Assembly: GCA_002483425.1 (NCBI GenBank) | Contig: DLHW01000052.1 | Location: 27,757-91,756 of the forward strand | DNA: 64,000 bases | Direction: 5' to 3' | Source: Methylococcaceae bacterium UBA7658 | GTDB taxonomy: Bacteria; Pseudomonadota; Gammaproteobacteria; Methylococcales; Methylomonadaceae | Shown here: positions 52,686-61,451 of the stretch, piece by piece | Layout: every line of letters starts with the position of its first letter | How positions within the stretch are numbered: position 1 is the stretch's first letter | Program-made: the position numbers and the translations under genes | The notes under the pieces: generated by a model | Database searches by the model: none | What the model was told of the DNA's origin: nothing | Seen by the model: the letters and a program-made list of their open reading frames with translations, nothing else

Positions 52686-54214
52686 TTGCGGTTATCGGTT
52701 TCGATGAGCCGGTCCGCCTCAATCGGCCCCCAGGTTCCGGCGGCGTATTCGGGTATCCAGCGCGTCCGGCTGCTTGTCCACGTATTTAAGATGCTGTCTA
52801 TCCACGCCCACGACGACTCGACCGAATCGCGCCGCATAAATAAGGTTGCATCGCCCGCCATGACATCTAGCAATAACCGCTCGTACGCTTCGGGCGATTG
52901 CTCGCCAAACGTCGAACCGTAGCGGAAATCCATTTTAACGGGAAAAATCTTCAACTTTGCACCCGGCAACTTAGTCGCTATGCGTAACGACAAGCCTTCG
53001 TTCGGTTGAATACTCAAAGCCAGCACGTTAGGTTCCAACGGTTGATCGTGATTGGCGTTAAACAAAATGGGCGGTACGCTTTTAAACTGAATAGCGATTT
53101 CGCTCGCCCGTTTCGGCATTCGCTTCCCGGTACGGATATAAAACGGCACCCCCGCCCAGCGCCAGTTATCGATAAATATTTTAAGAGCGACATACGTTTC
53201 AGTAATGGAATCCTGAGCCACACCCGCTTCGCGCCGGTAACCCGGAACATCTTCGCCATGACTAAACCCCGGACCGTACTGCGCACGCACGACATGCTGA
53301 TCGAAAGTCTCGGGGGTTATCGGACGGAGACAATTCAAAATGTCTTGCCGGTGATCGCGAATGACATCGGCATCCATAATCCAAGGCGGTTCCATCGCTA
53401 TCAAAGTTAACAATTGTAGAATATGATTCTGAATCATATCCCTGAGCGCACCGGCGTTATCGTAGTAACCGGCGCGCGTGCCGACGCCTTCTTCTTCCGC
53501 TACGGTAATCTGAACATGGTCGATGTGCTTGGAATTCCATAGGGGTTCGAAAATCGCGTTGCCGAAGCGCATGGCCAAAATATTCTGCACCGTTTCCTTA
53601 CCTAAATAATGGTCGATACGGTAGATTTGCTGTTCGTGAAAACTCTCGGATAATGTCGCGTTGACCCGGCGTGCGCTTTCCAAATCGCGCCCTATCGGTT
53701 TCTCGACAATAATTCGCGAAAAAGGACTATGGTCGTCTACCGGCATCACTAAGCCGGCGGCTTTTAATTGTCTAACGACGATTTCGATAAACGTGGGCGG
53801 AATAGCCAAATAAAATACGCGATTCCCGGGAATGCCGAAACTGGCGTCGATTTCGGTCAACCGGACTTTTAATTTCGCATAAACCTCGGGATCGTCGAAT
53901 GAACCTTGAATATAATGCAAACAGCTTTCGAAACCCTTCCAAAAGTTTGCTTCTAAAGGTTGCCGGGAAAACTGTTCGACGCCCTTTTTCGCAAATTGAC
54001 GGTATTCGGCGTCGTTCATTTTTTCGATGGCCAAACCCAGCACGGCAAAATTGGCGGGCAATTCGCCCTCCAAACCTTGATTGTAAATAGCCGGTAATAG
54101 TTTACGCCGGGTTAAATCACCGCCGCCGCCAAAAATGACCAACGTGCATGGTTGCGGCGCATGGGTAATATTAATCCCGGCGGTTAACGGGTTATCGGTT
54201 TTTAGATCGGGCAT
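52670..54214 (-). CDS. zwf: glucose-6-phosphate 1-dehydrogenase
   Basis: About 514 residues from ATG 54214, chosen because of GGAG six bases before it; another ATG is at 54244. The coenzyme motif is VIFGGGGDLTRRKLLPA. The signature RIDHYLGKETVQN contains the catalytic His, and the C-terminal half has FRYGSTFGEQSPEAYERLLLDVMAGD. It oxidises glucose 6-phosphate in the first step of the oxidative pentose phosphate pathway. In ribulose-monophosphate methylotrophs this forms part of a cyclic formaldehyde oxidation route. Confidence 0.95.
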   Translation of the reverse strand: MPDLKTDNPLTAGINITHAPQPCTLVIFGGGGDLTRRKLLPAIYNQGLEGELPANFAVLGLAIEKMNDAEYRQFAKKGVEQFSRQPLEANFWKGFESCLHYIQGSFDDPEVYAKLKVRLTEIDASFGIPGNRVFYLAIPPTFIEIVVRQLKAAGLVMPVDDHSPFSRIIVEKPIGRDLESARRVNATLSESFHEQQIYRIDHYLGKETVQNILAMRFGNAIFEPLWNSKHIDHVQITVAEEEGVGTRAGYYDNAGALRDMIQNHILQLLTLIAMEPPWIMDADVIRDHRQDILNCLRPITPETFDQHVVRAQYGPGFSHGEDVPGYRREAGVAQDSITETYVALKIFIDNWRWAGVPFYIRTGKRMPKRASEIAIQFKSVPPILFNANHDQPLEPNVLALSIQPNEGLSLRIATKLPGAKLKIFPVKMDFRYGSTFGEQSPEAYERLLLDVMAGDATLFMRRDSVESSWAWIDSILNTWTSSRTRWIPEYAAGTWGPIEADRLIETDNRKWRTL

Positions 54215-54273
54215 TCGTGACTCCGAAAGCTGCCTTGACGGCATTTACAGACATTTTTCATTGATAACTCTGC

Positions 54274-55254
54274 TTACGTTTTTTTCTTTTCTAAATGACC
54301 ACCGAATTGCTTACGCATGGCGGATACGATTTTGTCGGAAAACGTACCTTGTTGCCGGGACCGGAAACGCGCAAACAAAGCGGCGGTTAACACATGCGCC
54401 GGCACAGCTTCTTCGATGGCGGCGTTAACGGTCCAGCGGCCCTCGCCCGAATCGTCCACATACCCGGAAAATTCGGATAATTCCGGATCCTCCAGTAAGG
54501 CAATCGCAGTCAAATCCAGCAACCATGACTCCACAACACTGCCCCGGCGCCAAAGTTCGGCAATTTCACCTACATCGAGATCGTAGCGGAAACCGTCGGG
54601 TAACTGTTCTCCGTTCGCATGCCGCATAATGTCGAAACCTTCCGCGTACGCCATCATCATGCCGTATTCGATCCCGTTGTGAATCATTTTCACGAAATGT
54701 CCGGCGCCAGCTGGTCCACAGTGTAAATAACCGTGTTCGGCCGTAGCGTCTGGTTTATTCCGTCCGGGCGTAGGTGCGATATCGCCTTTACCGGGCGCTA
54801 ATGTTTTAAAAATAGGTTTTAACCTGTTGACGGCTTCGCCAGGGCCGCCGATCATCAAACAATAACCGCGCTCAACCCCCCAAATACCGCCGCTGGTGCC
54901 TACATCGATATAATGTATACCTTTAGCGGCGAGCGCTCTACTTCGACGCACATCGTCTTTATAAAACGAGTTGCCGCCGTCAACCACCGTATCGCCGGCC
55001 TGGAGCAGTTCGTCCAACGCCGTTACCGTCTTCTCGGTAAGCTCACCTGCCGGCACCATACACCAAACCACACGGGGAGGTTGCAATGTACCGACTAATT
55101 CTTCCAAGGTATACGCGCCTTGCGCGCCTTCCGCCACTAATGCGTCAACACCCGCTTTATTAACATCGAAACCCACGCATTGATGACCGCCCGCCATCAA
55201 ACGCCGCACCATGTTAGCGCCCATTTTACCTAAGCCAACCATTCCTAACTGCAT
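54274..55254 (-). CDS. gnd: 6-phosphogluconate dehydrogenase, short (decarboxylating) type
   Basis: 326 residues, the short class rather than the 470-residue class. The coenzyme motif is GMVGLGKMGANMVRRLMAGGHQCVGFD, with an Asp that suggests NAD preference. The substrate region has DVGTSGGIWGVERGYCLMIGG and HCGPAGAGHFVKMIHNGIEYGMM, with the catalytic Lys. It yields ribulose 5-phosphate and CO2. It is the first gene of the gnd-zwf-opcA unit, 59 bases before zwf. Confidence 0.93.
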   Translation of the reverse strand: MQLGMVGLGKMGANMVRRLMAGGHQCVGFDVNKAGVDALVAEGAQGAYTLEELVGTLQPPRVVWCMVPAGELTEKTVTALDELLQAGDTVVDGGNSFYKDDVRRSRALAAKGIHYIDVGTSGGIWGVERGYCLMIGGPGEAVNRLKPIFKTLAPGKGDIAPTPGRNKPDATAEHGYLHCGPAGAGHFVKMIHNGIEYGMMMAYAEGFDIMRHANGEQLPDGFRYDLDVGEIAELWRRGSVVESWLLDLTAIALLEDPELSEFSGYVDDSGEGRWTVNAAIEEAVPAHVLTAALFARFRSRQQGTFSDKIVSAMRKQFGGHLEKKKT

Positions 55255-55709
55255 AATCCCCTCTTTTTATTTAACGTTAAAGGTCGAGCTGTTTCATATT
55301 AGTGCAAAGCTTTAACGATTTGCACCTAAATAGTGACTTTAGCGCTAAATACTTATGTCGATTGCATCGAAATATTTAATTAGGCAATTTTTATACCACT
55401 TATATTAAGGCGAACCAAGGAATCTCCTAAAAACGGATTAAGAAAAAATACACTCCCGGCAAACAATCTTTTTAGCTTTCGTACTAACACAAATAACTTG
55501 TACGATCATGATTAGACACAAATAACTTAAAAATAAATTAAATTTACTCAGTAATTACTTGAAATTAGCCTATATTAATAGCTCGCAAACTTGCCATTAA
55601 ACCCGGCGGCGCTAGTTATCACGAAAGTTGCGCCTTATCTCTTATAGTTAAATATTGATTTAACAACGCTTTTTGATTAATAAATCGATAACTTAATAAA
55701 ATTTTTCTC
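55255..55709. other. AT-rich intergenic region between gnd and the TonB receptor gene
   Basis: 455 bases without a gene. It must hold the divergent promoters of gnd and the receptor gene. I found no riboswitch-like conserved boxes, in particular no cobalamin-type box, and no clear Fur-like palindrome. Nothing more specific can be supported. Confidence 0.45.
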
Positions 55710-57716
55710 ATGAAGACTATTCGCCAATTAGTACTTGGTTATGTTTTTATAATTGGCTCTAATCCCGCCCACGCTCAACCCGAAAAAGATTTTTTCGACT
55801 TAAGTCCGGAAGAACTCATGACTATCGAAGTCACCTCGGTTTCGAAGAAGGCACAGCACCTTTCCGATGCCGCCGCTGCAATATTTGTCATCACTCATGA
55901 GGATATTAAACGCTCGGGCGCAACGAATATCCCCGACGTGCTAAGAATGGCGCCGGGATTGGAAGTTAGCAGAATCGACGCGAATAAGTGGGCGGTTAGC
56001 GCACGCGGATTCAACGGACGATTCGCCAATAAGCTCCTGGTTCTAATCGACGGACGAAGTACCTATACCCAGGCTTTTTCTGGCGTTTATTGGGAAATGC
56101 AAGATGTTATGCTCGACGATATCGACCGGATTGAAGTCATCCGGGGACCGGGCGCCGCACTTTGGGGCGCCAATGCAGTCAACGGCGTTATCAATATTAT
56201 TACAAAACGGGCTTCGGATACCCAAGGCGGTCTCGTTACCGGCGGCGGCGGAACCGAGGAGCAGGGCTTCGGGGCGGTGCGTTACGGTGCGGATATCGGT
56301 AAAGATACCAGCGCCAGAATTTATATGAAAGGTTTTAACAGAGATCAATTTAAACTTCTGAACGATCAAGACGCCAAAGATAATTGGACTAGTGTGCAAG
56401 GCGGTTTCCGGATCGATTCCAACTTAAGTTCTAAAGATTCATTAACCGTTTCGGGCGATGCTTATACGTCGGAGATGAATCAAAGTCTGTTCTTTGCCTC
56501 ATTGCCACCCTCCGGTCCGTTTCAAGATGTCCACGACGCCACGCAAGCAACAGGCGGAAATTTAAGAAGCCGTTTCGAGCATACCATTTCGCCCACTTCA
56601 AACTACGCGCTACAGTTTTATTACGATATCTACGACCGCAAAGAAATCTTTAATAACGAAACGCGGCAAACGATCGATATCGAATTTCAACACGATTTTG
56701 AACTAAACACTTGGAATAACATTGCCTGGGGGGGAAGTTACCGGTACACCGACAGCGAAAGCAAACTGCCTTTACCGGACATTTTTTCGGTCGGTAGATT
56801 AAATCCGATCGATCATTATTTCAGCACTTTTTTCAAAGATGAAATTACTTTAATAGATGACGAACTGTGGTTAACTATCGGAACGAAACTCGAGCACAAC
56901 GACTATACCGGCTTTGAAGCCCAGCCTACCATTCGACTACTGTGGGCGCCCAACGACCGGCACCGTTTCTGGGGCGCCATTTCCAGGGCAGTTCGAACCC
57001 CCTCCGTTATCGACGACACCTTAAGGCTGACTAGCCAATTCATCCCGCCCAATAACGCCATCAACCCGGCCCCATTGCCGATGGCGGTTATTATCACAGG
57101 TTCCAACGCGTTCCGGGCCGAAGAATTGCTTGCGTTCGAATTAGGTTACCGGTTGACCTTAGCCAAAGCCCTTTCGGTCGACACCACCGCATTCTATAAC
57201 GATTACAACTCGCTCCGTTCTTATACCCCAGGCGCGCCGGCTCTGAACAGCTTCCTGATTAATCAACCGCTGGTTATCAATAATAACAGCCAGGGGCACA
57301 CATTCGGCATCGAAACATCAGTGGTTTGGCAAATGTCGGATTGGTGGCGCTGGGATTTAACTTATAGTTTTCTTAAAACCGAGCTAGAGCAAAATCAGTT
57401 TTACCGCGAAACTGTATCGCCTCAACATAAGACCTCGCTACGTTCGGTGATTACCCCAAGCCAAAACGTAAATCTCGATTTTTGGTTGCGTTATGTGGAC
57501 GAAAGCACCTTCTTTAATGTCCTCGGTCCGCAAAACATCGGCAGTTATGTCACGCTGGATGCGCGCTTAGCTTGGAAACCGGTTAACAACATAGAATTGT
57601 CGGTTACTGGGCAAAATTTACTCGATAGTTATCATTTGGAAGCCGTAGGCGAAGCCTTCGCCAAACCAACGGAAATTCCACGGAGCGTGTATGGAAAAAT
57701 CGCCCTGGAGTTTTGA
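55710..57716 (+). CDS. TonB-dependent outer-membrane receptor
   Basis: 668 residues. A signal peptide ends near NPAHA. A TonB-box-like segment precedes the plug domain (about 45-165): SDAAAAIFVITHEDIKRSGATNIPDVLRMAPGLEV, ARGFNGRFANKLLVLIDGRS, DIDRIEVIRGPGAALWGANAVNGVINIITK. The beta-barrel follows and ends with Phe (KIALEF), as in outer-membrane porins. It imports an unknown ligand such as a siderophore, cobalamin or metal complex. No ABC or ExbBD genes adjoin it. Confidence 0.92.
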   Translation: MKTIRQLVLGYVFIIGSNPAHAQPEKDFFDLSPEELMTIEVTSVSKKAQHLSDAAAAIFVITHEDIKRSGATNIPDVLRMAPGLEVSRIDANKWAVSARGFNGRFANKLLVLIDGRSTYTQAFSGVYWEMQDVMLDDIDRIEVIRGPGAALWGANAVNGVINIITKRASDTQGGLVTGGGGTEEQGFGAVRYGADIGKDTSARIYMKGFNRDQFKLLNDQDAKDNWTSVQGGFRIDSNLSSKDSLTVSGDAYTSEMNQSLFFASLPPSGPFQDVHDATQATGGNLRSRFEHTISPTSNYALQFYYDIYDRKEIFNNETRQTIDIEFQHDFELNTWNNIAWGGSYRYTDSESKLPLPDIFSVGRLNPIDHYFSTFFKDEITLIDDELWLTIGTKLEHNDYTGFEAQPTIRLLWAPNDRHRFWGAISRAVRTPSVIDDTLRLTSQFIPPNNAINPAPLPMAVIITGSNAFRAEELLAFELGYRLTLAKALSVDTTAFYNDYNSLRSYTPGAPALNSFLINQPLVINNNSQGHTFGIETSVVWQMSDWWRWDLTYSFLKTELEQNQFYRETVSPQHKTSLRSVITPSQNVNLDFWLRYVDESTFFNVLGPQNIGSYVTLDARLAWKPVNNIELSVTGQNLLDSYHLEAVGEAFAKPTEIPRSVYGKIALEF

Positions 57717-58020
57717 TTGGCTCAAAAGGTATTTTTTGTTTGAATTCATCAACTGCTCATAGCCACCGGACGATAGCGAGGTTAAATCATTTTAATCCGG
57801 AACTTATGAAGTTATAAATGCCATTCGCTTACAGCTCATGCTTATTACGATTTGAATAGTCGGTGTGCTTCATCACGCTCAACAGTTATAAACTAAAAGC
57901 CGCACCTCCGCTTAGATACGAACGGTACAAACAAATAAAGGGCATGGCCCATAATCCGATAATAGATAACTTTTTTTATAGCCCCATAGTCCCGGCTTAG
58001 AAAATTTTTCCAAAACCTTA
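57717..58020. other. intergenic region with dispersed repeat copy 2
   Basis: The 304-base gap between the receptor gene and the DUF4177-like gene carries at 57864-57942 a copy of the repeat at 30505-30583. The two share (T)AGATACGAACGGT(A/T)CAAAC near the end and TGT(A/G)CTTC...CACGCTC near the start at almost the same spacing. No gene is seen. Confidence 0.5.
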
Positions 58021-58218
58021 TCAGCTAGAAAACTTTATTTGAAAGGTTAATAAAATTCCCGGCGGCGACGTTCCCGGTATCGGGGTAACCGAAACCAATT
58101 CCCAGCCATCGCGGCCATAATCACGCGACATTTGGATCGATAAATTATCGGCCGAGGATGTTGTCGTGGGCATTTGGTTGACGACTACGAACTTAAAATT
58201 GAATTTATCCATGACCAT
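58021..58218 (-). CDS. small DUF4177-like protein
   Basis: 65 residues. SRDYGRDGWELVSVTPIPG and a final hydrophobic beta strand (GILLTFQIKF) match the DUF4177 pattern (YGxxGWELVSV). No signal peptide. The function is unknown. It starts 3 bases after the stop of the 194-residue lipoprotein gene and is the last gene of this run. Confidence 0.7.
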   Translation of the reverse strand: MVMDKFNFKFVVVNQMPTTTSSADNLSIQMSRDYGRDGWELVSVTPIPGTSPPGILLTFQIKFSS

Positions 58219-58221
58219 TCC

Positions 58222-58806
58222 TTAATGGACTAATTTTTTACTAAGCGCTTTATGTAATCCGGCAGTATACGATCTCCGCTGTAATTCCGTTATCCGGAGG
58301 ATTTCTTGATAATCCCGGTCCGTTAAGGCCGCAAAATCGCTCAGGGCAATGTTTTTTAAAATAGCTCTATCGGCCTCGGAAGTGAGTTCTCCCGCAATTT
58401 CCCCGGCCAATTTTTCGGCAGACGATATGTCGGTTCCCTCGAGGGTTATCGCCTCAGCAGCAGCGCTGGCTTGCGGCAGGGTCAACCTGGAAGCGGCGTC
58501 ACCGGTAATAAATGCAGTCTGGATTAAAACCGGATTAAAGATCGTTCCCGGCTCTGGAATTATCTTGAAATTGAAAGCACTGATCGACGACACCGCATCG
58601 TCGGCGTCGGCTTTCTTAGGCGCTATTAACACCACGCGTTCCTTTACCCCTAAATTGCCTTGAACCGGTTGCGAAGTATCGGGACGCGCTTCGGCGGTCA
58701 AGGAAATTTTATCGGTCTCGTAAAAATACAAAGCGCTTTCGCAGCCTGATAACAAAACGGTCAGCACAAACACGACCGTTAGCGCATTTATTGTTGGGGT
58801 TCGCAT
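58222..58806 (-). CDS. putative lipoprotein, unknown family
   Basis: 194 residues. A signal peptide ends in the lipobox LLSGC (Cys 22). The mature part has a beta-rich start (ALYFYETDKISLTAEARPDTSQPVQGNLG) and a long Ala/Glu-rich helical end. The YFYETDKISLTAEARPD stretch parallels VYVHETSLGLDAAVSTE in the next lipoprotein, so the two may be related. Its start lies inside the 3' end of the preceding gene (19-base overlap). Confidence 0.65.
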   Translation of the reverse strand: MRTPTINALTVVFVLTVLLSGCESALYFYETDKISLTAEARPDTSQPVQGNLGVKERVVLIAPKKADADDAVSSISAFNFKIIPEPGTIFNPVLIQTAFITGDAASRLTLPQASAAAEAITLEGTDISSAEKLAGEIAGELTSEADRAILKNIALSDFAALTDRDYQEILRITELQRRSYTAGLHKALSKKLVH

Positions 58807-59156
58807 TGATCACCTCCTCTTTGAATAGCGGTCTTAATCTGCTTAAGGGTGGCGTCGTCCTGGGCTATATTCTCGGCCGCCAAACCGCTGGCTACGAAAT
58901 GATTAAAACTGACATTGTCCAAACCGCTGGCGTAGATACAGCCCAGGGCGGTCAAGGTCATTGCATCCAAGCCCGCGCCCTTGCGCGGCACGATAGCGTA
59001 AGTATCCCGGTCGTAACCTAATACGAATCGCCCGGTACCTTCCGTACTGACCGCCGCATCCAGACCGAGCGACGTTTCGTGGACATACACCAGATGTTTT
59101 GCATTGCAACCGGACAACCCTATGACGATTAACCCGTAATATAAAAAACGTCTCAT
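58788..59156 (-). CDS. putative small lipoprotein, unknown family
   Basis: 122 residues. A short signal peptide ends in GLSGC (Cys 17). The mature part begins KHLVYVHETSLGLDAAVSTEGTGRFVLGYDRDTYAIVPRKG, a pattern also seen in the neighbouring lipoprotein. The overlap with the following gene and a 30-base gap after the 178-residue lipoprotein gene suggest one operon. The function is unknown. Confidence 0.68.
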   Translation of the reverse strand: MRRFLYYGLIVIGLSGCNAKHLVYVHETSLGLDAAVSTEGTGRFVLGYDRDTYAIVPRKGAGLDAMTLTALGCIYASGLDNVSFNHFVASGLAAENIAQDDATLKQIKTAIQRGGDQCEPQQ

Positions 59157-59186
59157 AGATCCTCCTATTTTCTGTAAAAATAAAAT

Positions 59187-59723
59187 CTACTCGTTAACGG
59201 TTTTTTGCAGCTTGGTACGATAAAAACCGGCTAAAGGCTTCTCGTTTGAACTGTAACTCAACCTAAAAGCGCCGTCGAAATCCTTGGGGAGCCGGATTGC
59301 CTGTTGCGACTCCAGACCTAAAATCAGTCCGATCCGCATTGCATTGGCGTTGACTATAAATCCCTCGTTAGCGCTAGCCCAAGCGATGGGCGATTGATTT
59401 TGCAATAAGTCCATATTGACTTTTTCCGATTCACGCAAAGCCGCCTGTTCAAACGTCTTTATTAAATTTTCCAGCTTTAAGTCCATAGGGCTTTGCGGTT
59501 TGAGATAAAACAAACTTCTTTTCATATGCCCGAATACCAACCCGCCATCCGTTTCGCCCGTGCTCAGGTAAACGCCCCAAGCTTCTTTATTAACCATGTG
59601 CACGGCGCTGTTTTCAAAATGGCGGACTGAAACCAATCCCGTCTCGTTCACCGCGCACCCTGCAGTCAGCGCAATGCTCAAAATTAGGACTTTAACCGGT
59701 CGAACGGAGAACATTAAGATCAT
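59187..59723 (-). CDS. putative lipoprotein, unknown family
   Basis: 178 residues with a lipobox LTAGC after a hydrophobic segment (VKVLILSIA). The mature protein is soluble, with FEQAALRESEKVNMDLLQNQSPIAWASANEGF and a C-terminal basic tail. The actual start may be ATG 59714 instead of 59723. It heads the lipoprotein run and is 261 bases downstream of the DyP gene, so an independent promoter is likely. I recognise no family. Confidence 0.65.
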   Translation of the reverse strand: MILMFSVRPVKVLILSIALTAGCAVNETGLVSVRHFENSAVHMVNKEAWGVYLSTGETDGGLVFGHMKRSLFYLKPQSPMDLKLENLIKTFEQAALRESEKVNMDLLQNQSPIAWASANEGFIVNANAMRIGLILGLESQQAIRLPKDFDGAFRLSYSSNEKPLAGFYRTKLQKTVNE

Positions 59724-59984
59724 TGCTCTACCCTGCCAAGCGATTGAATGGTTTACAGAACGGCTTATAGCTAACCGCTTAAAACATAAAAGATTTACCG
59801 GCGGCTATAAATTACTCTAACGTTAATCACAACAAAATGCTGTGAAAAATTACCGCTAATGTTTGTTAAAACCGCCGTAAACCGAACCGTATCGTCGACT
59901 ACAGCTAAGCCATCACAATTTAGGGCTTGAAATGTGATACGGAGTTCTATTAAACCTGCATTTGCATTGTAAATCCGTTACGTA

Positions 59985-61436
59985 CTAGCCGCCTATCATC
60001 CGCAACGCCTTGATACCCGGCAGGAAAAAGTAACCGCCGCCGCGCAGTTTGACAAATTCTTGAAAATCGCACACTTTGCGCCTTAAGGGGTCTTCCGGTA
60101 AAGTAAAACTGCGCTTAAAGCCGGGATTTGCCGAAGCGTAAGTACCGATTAACGGATCGTCCTCGTCGTAGAGACCGTTGAACTTCAGACTATTTACCCA
60201 AGTGTGTTGAATAAATTCAAACTGCCGTTCGATATTGGCGTTGAGACAGATGAAAAACAAGCCGCGCTCACCGGAAATATTCTCTTTCAGCGGATTTTCA
60301 ATAAAAGCGCCGTAACTTCTTCCACGGCGGAGAATTCGATGCCGGTTGGCGACTTTAAGCGACGTTTCGACGCTAGCTTGCGTCAGCTGGCCGTTTTCGA
60401 CTTTTTGCTCGATACCTAAACCCTGTCCGCGCGGATTGGTACGGCGGATATGAGATCCGAACGGACAACCCTTCCCATCGTAATCATCGCGAAAATCGAA
60501 TTGATTGCGCAACGCCATATCCGCATCCGTTATTTGCGGCGGCTTGGTTTCGTCCGGCTTAACCACCGCTCCGTTTTTCCAGCGTCCGACGATTTTTGCA
60601 GCTAAATAATCTTGATCGATCTTTTGCTTTTTAGCTTCGTTCCGGATAAACGTCCAAAATGTCTGGACATCTTGTTCTAACTGCCTTAGGACTAAATACG
60701 TACCGTTAAAGCCGAATTTTTCCTCGTCTTTTAAAGTTTCTTCGCCCGGAACTTTGGTGACTTTGCCGTCGTAGCCGTTGGGATAACCTAGAATAAATTC
60801 GCCTGTAGGGATGACTCTAGGCGCTTGCTCATTGCCGGATCCGGTTTCAGTGGGCGATGAAAATCCCTCAACCAGAGGGTTCGATACGCCGTCGGCAAAA
60901 CCGAAATGTTCTCGGCCTTTTTCTTCATTCAAGTTAGTGGTATCGAAACGCTCAAGGTCTTTGATCAAAACGACTCCGCCCTGTTTAAATGCGGTTTCTT
61001 CTTCTTTTTGGCTTTTGCTGTGCGTTTTTTCATCAACGGAGAACAACATCAATAAAATATGAACCGGTTTGTCGTCACTGCCCCATAACCAAGCTGTTGA
61101 AGCATTTTTGCCTTGATCGCCCAAAATCGTCGCCCGGCTGCGCGATTGCATACCTTCTTGAAAGGCTTGTTCGAAACTGCCTGTATTAACGCCGAGTTCA
61201 CTTAAACCAGCGGCGGTCAAAGCGATATTCAGCGCGCCGGTTTGTTTTCTCAATGCTTTGTCCGGTTCGCCCGGCGTTATTTTTTCGTCTACCAGACGCT
61301 TTATCCAGCTACGCGCTTTATTAGGATCTTTTATTTGCAGCAAATAATAACTGCAATAAGGAAAAGCGCCGTAACCGCTAAACACCAATCCTTGGGTGTC
61401 GCGCATTTGATCATCAGTAAAAGCTGTATTTGCCAT
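59985..61436 (-). CDS. DyP-type haem peroxidase
   Basis: 483 residues. The distal-side GxxDG motif is FGFADGVSNP near residue 183, and the CPFGSHIRRTNPRG box near 325 carries the likely proximal haem His and NPR. No signal peptide is visible, so it is cytoplasmic or exported in complex. DyP peroxidases oxidise bulky dyes, lignin-like phenols or porphyrins using H2O2. The membrane protein gene at 61452 lies 15 bases upstream, pointing to a shared transcript. Confidence 0.9.
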   Translation of the reverse strand: MANTAFTDDQMRDTQGLVFSGYGAFPYCSYYLLQIKDPNKARSWIKRLVDEKITPGEPDKALRKQTGALNIALTAAGLSELGVNTGSFEQAFQEGMQSRSRATILGDQGKNASTAWLWGSDDKPVHILLMLFSVDEKTHSKSQKEEETAFKQGGVVLIKDLERFDTTNLNEEKGREHFGFADGVSNPLVEGFSSPTETGSGNEQAPRVIPTGEFILGYPNGYDGKVTKVPGEETLKDEEKFGFNGTYLVLRQLEQDVQTFWTFIRNEAKKQKIDQDYLAAKIVGRWKNGAVVKPDETKPPQITDADMALRNQFDFRDDYDGKGCPFGSHIRRTNPRGQGLGIEQKVENGQLTQASVETSLKVANRHRILRRGRSYGAFIENPLKENISGERGLFFICLNANIERQFEFIQHTWVNSLKFNGLYDEDDPLIGTYASANPGFKRSFTLPEDPLRRKVCDFQEFVKLRGGGYFFLPGIKALRMIGG

Positions 61437-61451
61437 TGTCTTCTCCTCGCC

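Noticed and set aside
55255..55709. Cobalamin riboswitch or Fur box before the TonB receptor
   Set aside because: No conserved riboswitch boxes and no clear 19-bp palindrome could be found by eye.
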